The position numbers were made by a program, and so were the translations under genes. A stretch of DNA of 35,226 nt from DATCJY01 sp036562565 (GTDB taxonomy: Bacteria > Bacteroidota > Bacteroidia > Flavobacteriales_D > Sanyastnellaceae), in assembly GCA_036562565.1 (NCBI GenBank), contig DATCJY010000050.1, positions 1-35,226 of the forward strand. Reading direction: 5' to 3'. Shown piece after piece: positions 31,701 to 35,226 of this stretch (positions are counted from its first letter, which is position 1; each line of letters starts with the position of its first letter). Below the pieces are notes generated by a model that was not told the origin of the DNA, did not search any database, and worked only from the letters and a program-made list of their open reading frames with translations.

Positions 31701-34381
31701 TTTTGTACGGCCTTTGGTTTGCCGTTGGCATCCACGGTGGCCACTTGCACTGTTTGTTTTTTATCGGTTTCCAAAGCATACGCATACTCGCCTTGTGGCT
31801 GGGGAGGCTTGATTCCCACAAATGTTTCATAAGGGGCATAAGGTGCAGTGAAGCGGTCCACGGAGAAGTCTCCTCCTTCTTCAAACACTTTCACACTGAA
31901 GCTCGCTTGGAGCATGCCCGGTGCCATCGCATTCAACTCAGGAGACATTGAGAAACGTGCATTGCCATCATTGTCCACCGTGCCATCAAACACCACGTGT
32001 TCCTCCGGACTGAACGAGCGAAGCGGATCTCGGAAAGTATATTCCTTGAACTTATCAAAACCGGTGGATGTATTGGCGAACGTTGCGCTGATGTTCGCTT
32101 TGAGATTGCGCGCAGTTGCTCCATGCAACCACTTCGCGTTCAGCTTGCCTTTTATGTCACCACTCAAAGCCTTGCCTTCATCACCCAAGTCGAGCTGCAA
32201 CTTGAGGCGATTGGGTTTGACGGTTTCCACTTTCAACATCTTGCTGAACACCGCACCCCCAACACGCACTGTCGCTTGGTAATTGCCCGTTGGGGCATCC
32301 TGCGCAGTTGAACAAGTGAAGTTGTAGAAACCATTTTCTCCTTTGCTTCGCACGAGTTTCTGCACTACTTGTCCACGTGGATTGATCAATTCAAATGTTA
32401 CAGGATGTACTTCCGGCAAGGTTTTCTTTTCATCTTCCAGAATGAATGATAAGAACAATGTATCACCGGGACGCCACACACCCCGCTCGCCATAAAGCAT
32501 TCCCTTCAACCCTTTTTGCGATTGTTGTCCGGTGATGTCAAACGTTGCAAGGTTCAATGCCTGATTGTTGGCGACTTTGAGATAGCCGCGTTGCTTGCCG
32601 TGTTTGGCTACAACTAGGAATGGCACACCATCTACTTTATCGATTTGTCCAAAACCATTTGCATCGGTTTTCACTTTGGCAATCACTTGTTGCTGATAGT
32701 TGAGCACTTCCAGCTCCACACCGCTCAATGGTTTTGTTGTACGCAAATCCGTTGCAGCAAACAACATGGAGTTGTCAGTGCCTTGCTTGGCAATAAGGCC
32801 TATATCGGAAGCAAGAATGTTCTTGCCTACAGGTGCACGCGAGGTGTAGTAGGTCTGATGACATGGATTATCGATTTGACGGTAATCGTAGTCTTCGTAA
32901 TAATAGTCGTAGTAATAATCATCGTAGTAGTAATTGAAAGGCACATCATCACTTGCATCGGTGTTGTTATCGAACATGAAATCCTGCAAGTTGTCATCGT
33001 CATCATGCCCCTCACAGTGATAGAGGCTGTACTCCTTGCGGAAGCTCAGCTGCACACGATACACAGCACCGGGTTCAGTTTTGATGATGTCATCAAGGTT
33101 GAGATAGAAAGTGTTCAAAACTGCTAAATCCGTTTTTCCGTCTTCATTGAGGTTCACTTTGGTTTGCTTTATCACACGACCTACTCTGCGCATTTCACTG
33201 CTACCTCCCAGATCATTCATCTGCAAGAATTGCGGAACATTGCTTTCATATATGCGCATCACTTTTACATCCACCGCAGAGAGGTTCACGGCTTGGAATG
33301 GTAGTACCAATCCATCCGTACTCGGAAGAATGACGCGTTGCAGGTCATCCATCTTCACTTGCGGTCTCAACTCCTCAAACTGCAGGTCGACTGTTTCCTC
33401 ATTGGTAGAACTATAACCCAATATGTTTTTTACACCCGGATGAATGCGCAATACATGATGACCACTCAAACGATATGAAGGATAGATGCGCACTTCATTG
33501 CTTTCTATCACAAAGCGCTCATTGTAAGTTGATGGAATATCAATGAGCCCTTTCAACGATTGATTGGGTTGCAACGGATCGGAAAACAACAGTTGAACAT
33601 ATTGCTCAGGTTGCTGCACGATTTGATAGTACATCACTTTGAAATTGCTCAGGGATGGAATCTCCTGTTCAAACTGCCCTTTAACTTCGGAATTCAGTGA
33701 TTCCAAATCCCAACGAAGGATGAGTTTCTCATCTTTATCGGTGCGTGCAATGCTGTCAATCGTAAAGTAGTGTACATGCGGATCGCTGTCGGTTGACCAA
33801 CTCACCGCTAACGGTCTGCCGCTTTCGGTTGCCGTGAGAATGCGTTGCACGGCTTTCACATCATCTACATCCAACAAGGTGACTTTTCCCGTGAGCTGCA
33901 TCCAGCGCAGGCTATCGTTGTTATACGGGCGGATGGTCTCCACTGCTACCTGGGCATGTTGACGCAACACCGCAAATGCAAAGCGGAAGTTGTTCATCTC
34001 TGCTGGCACCTTCGTGAGCTTGTTCAGATGCAACGTTGCTTCATAGACTTCGCCACGTGGTAACCATTGCTTTGGCCGAAACTCAAGCGTTTGATTGTCT
34101 ATCCAATACAAGTCGCCATCGATGTTTGGCCGGAAGGAAAGCAGTTTCTCCTTTACCGGCTCCTTTGTATTGACATCACCGGCAAAAGCATCGGTAAGGC
34201 GAATGCGGATATTGCTCGCCACCGAAATGGTACCACTTGTGTAAGCGGAGATATAAGACGCGAATTCAGGATTGAACGGAATCTTGGTTTTCTTTTTTTG
34301 ACAAGAAGCCAAGACAGCAACAGCAATAATGAATAGCAAAGACCATGTGGCAATGCGTTTAAGAAAGGGATTGTTGACCAT
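28769..34381 (-). CDS. alpha-2-macroglobulin family lipoprotein with thioester
   Basis: An 1870-residue periplasmic protease inhibitor of the bacterial alpha-2-macroglobulin (YfhM-like) type, which traps attacking proteases. The signal peptide ends in lipobox LASC with Cys27. MG-type beta domains follow, including GVWRPGDTLFLSF near 634 and the family's ATVDANGKP segments. AIVDEGLLDLTRFKTPDPW (about 1127-1145) starts the macroglobulin core. The thioester motif GCLEQ (Cys1409, Gln1412) is intact, followed by the alpha-helical thioester domain (QVRSGGMTYWPGS) and a C-terminal receptor-like domain. Unusually, residues 459-502 form an acidic then Tyr/Asp-rich tract. The penicillin-binding protein 1C gene often found beside this family is not in the window. 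A weak promoter box lies at 34402. Confidence 0.95.
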   Translation of the reverse strand: MVNNPFLKRIATWSLLFIIAVAVLASCQKKKTKIPFNPEFASYISAYTSGTISVASNIRIRLTDAFAGDVNTKEPVKEKLLSFRPNIDGDLYWIDNQTLEFRPKQWLPRGEVYEATLHLNKLTKVPAEMNNFRFAFAVLRQHAQVAVETIRPYNNDSLRWMQLTGKVTLLDVDDVKAVQRILTATESGRPLAVSWSTDSDPHVHYFTIDSIARTDKDEKLILRWDLESLNSEVKGQFEQEIPSLSNFKVMYYQIVQQPEQYVQLLFSDPLQPNQSLKGLIDIPSTYNERFVIESNEVRIYPSYRLSGHHVLRIHPGVKNILGYSSTNEETVDLQFEELRPQVKMDDLQRVILPSTDGLVLPFQAVNLSAVDVKVMRIYESNVPQFLQMNDLGGSSEMRRVGRVIKQTKVNLNEDGKTDLAVLNTFYLNLDDIIKTEPGAVYRVQLSFRKEYSLYHCEGHDDDDNLQDFMFDNNTDASDDVPFNYYYDDYYYDYYYEDYDYRQIDNPCHQTYYTSRAPVGKNILASDIGLIAKQGTDNSMLFAATDLRTTKPLSGVELEVLNYQQQVIAKVKTDANGFGQIDKVDGVPFLVVAKHGKQRGYLKVANNQALNLATFDITGQQSQKGLKGMLYGERGVWRPGDTLFLSFILEDEKKTLPEVHPVTFELINPRGQVVQKLVRSKGENGFYNFTCSTAQDAPTGNYQATVRVGGAVFSKMLKVETVKPNRLKLQLDLGDEGKALSGDIKGKLNAKWLHGATARNLKANISATFANTSTGFDKFKEYTFRDPLRSFSPEEHVVFDGTVDNDGNARFSMSPELNAMAPGMLQASFSVKVFEEGGDFSVDRFTAPYAPYETFVGIKPPQPQGEYAYALETDKKQTVQVATVDANGKPKAVQNLQWKVYKIEWRWWWERNSNSLSNYVGSESTVPMAEGVMNTDNNGKGQFQFQVNYPDWGNYLIRIEDVNGGHATGETVYIDWPASVSREGRQNPEGATMLSFSLNKAKYILGEECTVTFPSNEDGRALISIENSAGVIEANWVETRKGETNYSFKTNERMTPNAYVHITLIQPHNQTANDLPIRLYGVMPLFVENPNSHLIPVISMANELEPEKSFEVKVSEKDGKAMTYTLAIVDEGLLDLTRFKTPDPWNHFYAREALGVNTFDLYDQVIGAFGSKLEKLLSLGGSDEVNQKGKNTANRFNPVVMYVGPFTVEKGKTATHQFKMPNYVGSVRVMVVAGKDMAYGSAEKTLAVKKPLMVLASLPRVVGPAEEIQLPVTVFAMDKNIQEVTVKVEGNNYFQFLEGTYKTVKFTEPGDDVVNFPVRVADRAGVGKIKVTLSGGGHTAKYETQIEVRNPNPYVTQVLDAVVDGGKSWNITFDLVGMSGTNTASLEITSMPPIDFGKRLQYLMAYPHGCLEQTTSAVFPQLYLSDVMELSDAEKAKTDANIKAGINRLASFQVRSGGMTYWPGSHYEDDWATSYAGHFMLEAKKKGYTLPSGWEQAWLSYQKHAAQRWIPQDQRADRYRSGEYDLIQAYRLYTLALAGKAEMGAMNRLKERRELSVAAKWRLAAAYALAGQEETAKSIISNLSTTIAPYNSTGYSYGSETRDEAMIIETLTLIKEREKAATLVKSLAQRLSSDTWYSTQTTAYGLLAISQFAMGEKGANISFSYALNGKNYSRSVSKPILKETLELSQLKGNKVEVKNNGNQVLFVRVINTGQPSAGSEQAASNNLAITVRYTDMMGNPINVSRIEQGMDFLAEVTVRHPGVRGGYEDLALTQIFPSGWEIINQRMDASAAVMNASQPDYQDVRDDRVYSYFDLQRNASKTFRIKLNASYLGKFYLPATSIEAMYDHTINARTEGQWVEVVAAGKAVAMK

Positions 34382-34401
34382 GCCGCAGAAGGGATTGGGG
34401 G

Positions 34402-34409
34402 TGAATGTA
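34402..34409 (-). promoter_or_regulatory. weak -7 box of the macroglobulin gene
   Basis: The minus strand reads TACATTCA, two bases from TAnnTTTG, 20 nt before the ATG at 34381. No -33 element is clear. Confidence 0.25.
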
Positions 34410-34530
34410 ATGTTTGCGCTAATTAACGTAAGTCCAGAGTGGATTATATGTTTGATGAAAAATTATTCTACCGCTCATTCAGCGCTATAGCCTCTAGTGG
34501 AAATCGTTGGTATAAGCATCCAAGTGTTGC

Positions 34531-34564
34531 ACATTTGCGGCCGGCAAAATGCCGAAATGTTTTT
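34531..34564 (+). terminator. terminator-like hairpin in the glycosyltransferase leader
   Basis: ACATTT-g-CGGC (34531-34541) pairs with GCCG-AAATGT (34551-34560) over 10 bp with one bulged G, followed by TTTT. It points toward the glycosyltransferase and lies 46 nt before its ATG, with no plus-strand gene upstream to terminate. The left arm also contains CACATTTG (34530-34537), one base from the -7 consensus. It may be an attenuator or part of a promoter. The remainder of 34410-34610 shows nothing else. Confidence 0.45.
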
Positions 34565-34610
34565 CGGCCGGGCTTTTACTCAAACAAAGGCTGCCTGCGG
34601 GCAATGAATT

Positions 34611-35226
34611 ATGAAAGTTGTAGTACTGTATCAAGAATTAGCGGGTTATATCCTCTCATGTTTCGAACAAGCAGTGAAGGAGCACGGAGTGGAATTTCAT
34701 GTGGTTTCCTTGCCTATCAACAAGGAAGCGCCATTTCAATTCGATAACACTACCCCGGGAATTTTTCATTACAGCCGCAAGCAAATGGACTTTGATGCTC
34801 TCTGTGCATTGGTAGATAAAGTACAGCCCTCGTTGATTCATTGTGCCGGTTGGGTGGACAAGGATTACCTCAAAGTGGTGAAGCGCTACCACGGCAAAAT
34901 GAAAACCACTTTGGGCTTTGACAACCAATGGCACGGCACGATGAAGCAGCGCCTCGCTACCATCTATGGTCATCTGTTCCTAAAACCGCATTTCGATTAT
35001 GCGTTTGTTCCGGGTCAGAAGCAAGCCGCGTTTGCGCAAAAGCTCGGATTCAAAAAGCAGCAGATTCTCACCGGTATCTACTCTGCAGACATTGCAACCT
35101 TTAATGCGTTTTACAACCCGACCAAACAACGCAACAAGACATTCCTCTATGTGGGACGCTATGTGCAACAGAAGAACATCGAGCTGTTGTGGCAAGCGTT
35201 TATTGAGATTCTGCCTGAGATAGGAA
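34611..35226 (+). CDS. glycosyltransferase (GT-B fold, GT4-like), N-terminal part, cut by window edge
   Basis: The frame from the ATG at 34611 is open to the window end (205 codons) and starts MKVVVLYQELAGYILSCFEQ. It has the layout of GT-B glycosyltransferases. An N-terminal Rossmann half includes VQPSLIHCAGWVDKDYLKVV, TTLGFDNQWHGTMKQRLA and FDYAFVPGQKQAAFAQKLGF. The linker strand NKTFLYVGRYVQQKNIELLWQAF begins the C-terminal donor-binding half and matches the family's (F/L)xxVGRLxxxKG pattern. Such enzymes add a sugar from a nucleotide donor to a lipid, glycan or protein. With gmd at the other edge it suggests surface-glycan work, but the substrate is unknown. The catalytic C-terminal ExE motif would lie beyond the window. 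Confidence 0.8.
   Translation, partial: MKVVVLYQELAGYILSCFEQAVKEHGVEFHVVSLPINKEAPFQFDNTTPGIFHYSRKQMDFDALCALVDKVQPSLIHCAGWVDKDYLKVVKRYHGKMKTTLGFDNQWHGTMKQRLATIYGHLFLKPHFDYAFVPGQKQAAFAQKLGFKKQQILTGIYSADIATFNAFYNPTKQRNKTFLYVGRYVQQKNIELLWQAFIEILPEIG

Noticed and set aside
32645..33127. Plus-strand frame with a very hydrophobic VIVVVIIIVVV stretch
   Set aside because: The hydrophobic run is the reverse complement of the Tyr/Asp-rich tract of the macroglobulin, so the apparent membrane segment is an artefact of the opposite strand.

Overview
The window comes from a member of the Bacteroidota, probably Flavobacteriales or a close relative (phylum confident, order inferred). The evidence is secreted proteins ending in type IX secretion (T9SS) signals, a single-chain glycyl-tRNA synthetase, a short AtpC next to AtpD, a thioester alpha-2-macroglobulin lipoprotein, and promoters with the phylum's TAnnTTTG -7 element. 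No tRNA, rRNA, CRISPR array or insertion sequence was seen.

Left part (1-5.0 kb), all on the minus strand: a nitroreductase and an outer-membrane barrel protein overlapping by 4 nt, two tandem paralogous secreted proteins, a terminator, an MsbA-like ABC exporter, a tiny secreted peptide, and the first codons of gmd (GDP-mannose 4,6-dehydratase) at the edge. This is an envelope and surface-polysaccharide neighbourhood. From 5.3 to 10.2 kb a 1630-residue mosaic T9SS cargo protein runs on the plus strand and ends at a strong two-way terminator.

Middle part (10.3-24 kb): gpsA (minus) and glycyl-tRNA synthetase (plus) diverge from back-to-back promoters. A PrsW-type membrane protease follows and converges on a large secreted protein with three lamin-tail domains, their stop codons interleaved. 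Then come asd (aspartate-semialdehyde dehydrogenase), a 918-residue protein with a gliding-motility-type C-terminus, ribE (riboflavin synthase) and rseP (site-2 protease).

Right part (24-35.2 kb): a 33-residue micro-gene with its own terminator, a polysaccharide deacetylase, rsmA/ksgA, the atpD-atpC pair (minus), a small lipoprotein, an 1870-residue alpha-2-macroglobulin (minus), and the start of a glycosyltransferase cut by the right edge. Most genes form single or two-gene transcription units separated by clear hairpin terminators.

No defence island or mobile system was found. The main novelty is regulatory. The distance from -7 box to start codon falls into two groups: 4-8 nt (effectively leaderless) and about 22-32 nt. 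At least one promoter is also nested in the terminator of the gene before it. Other points are the micro-gene, a Tyr/Asp-rich tract in the macroglobulin, and a sandwich-like module repeated in two T9SS cargo proteins.
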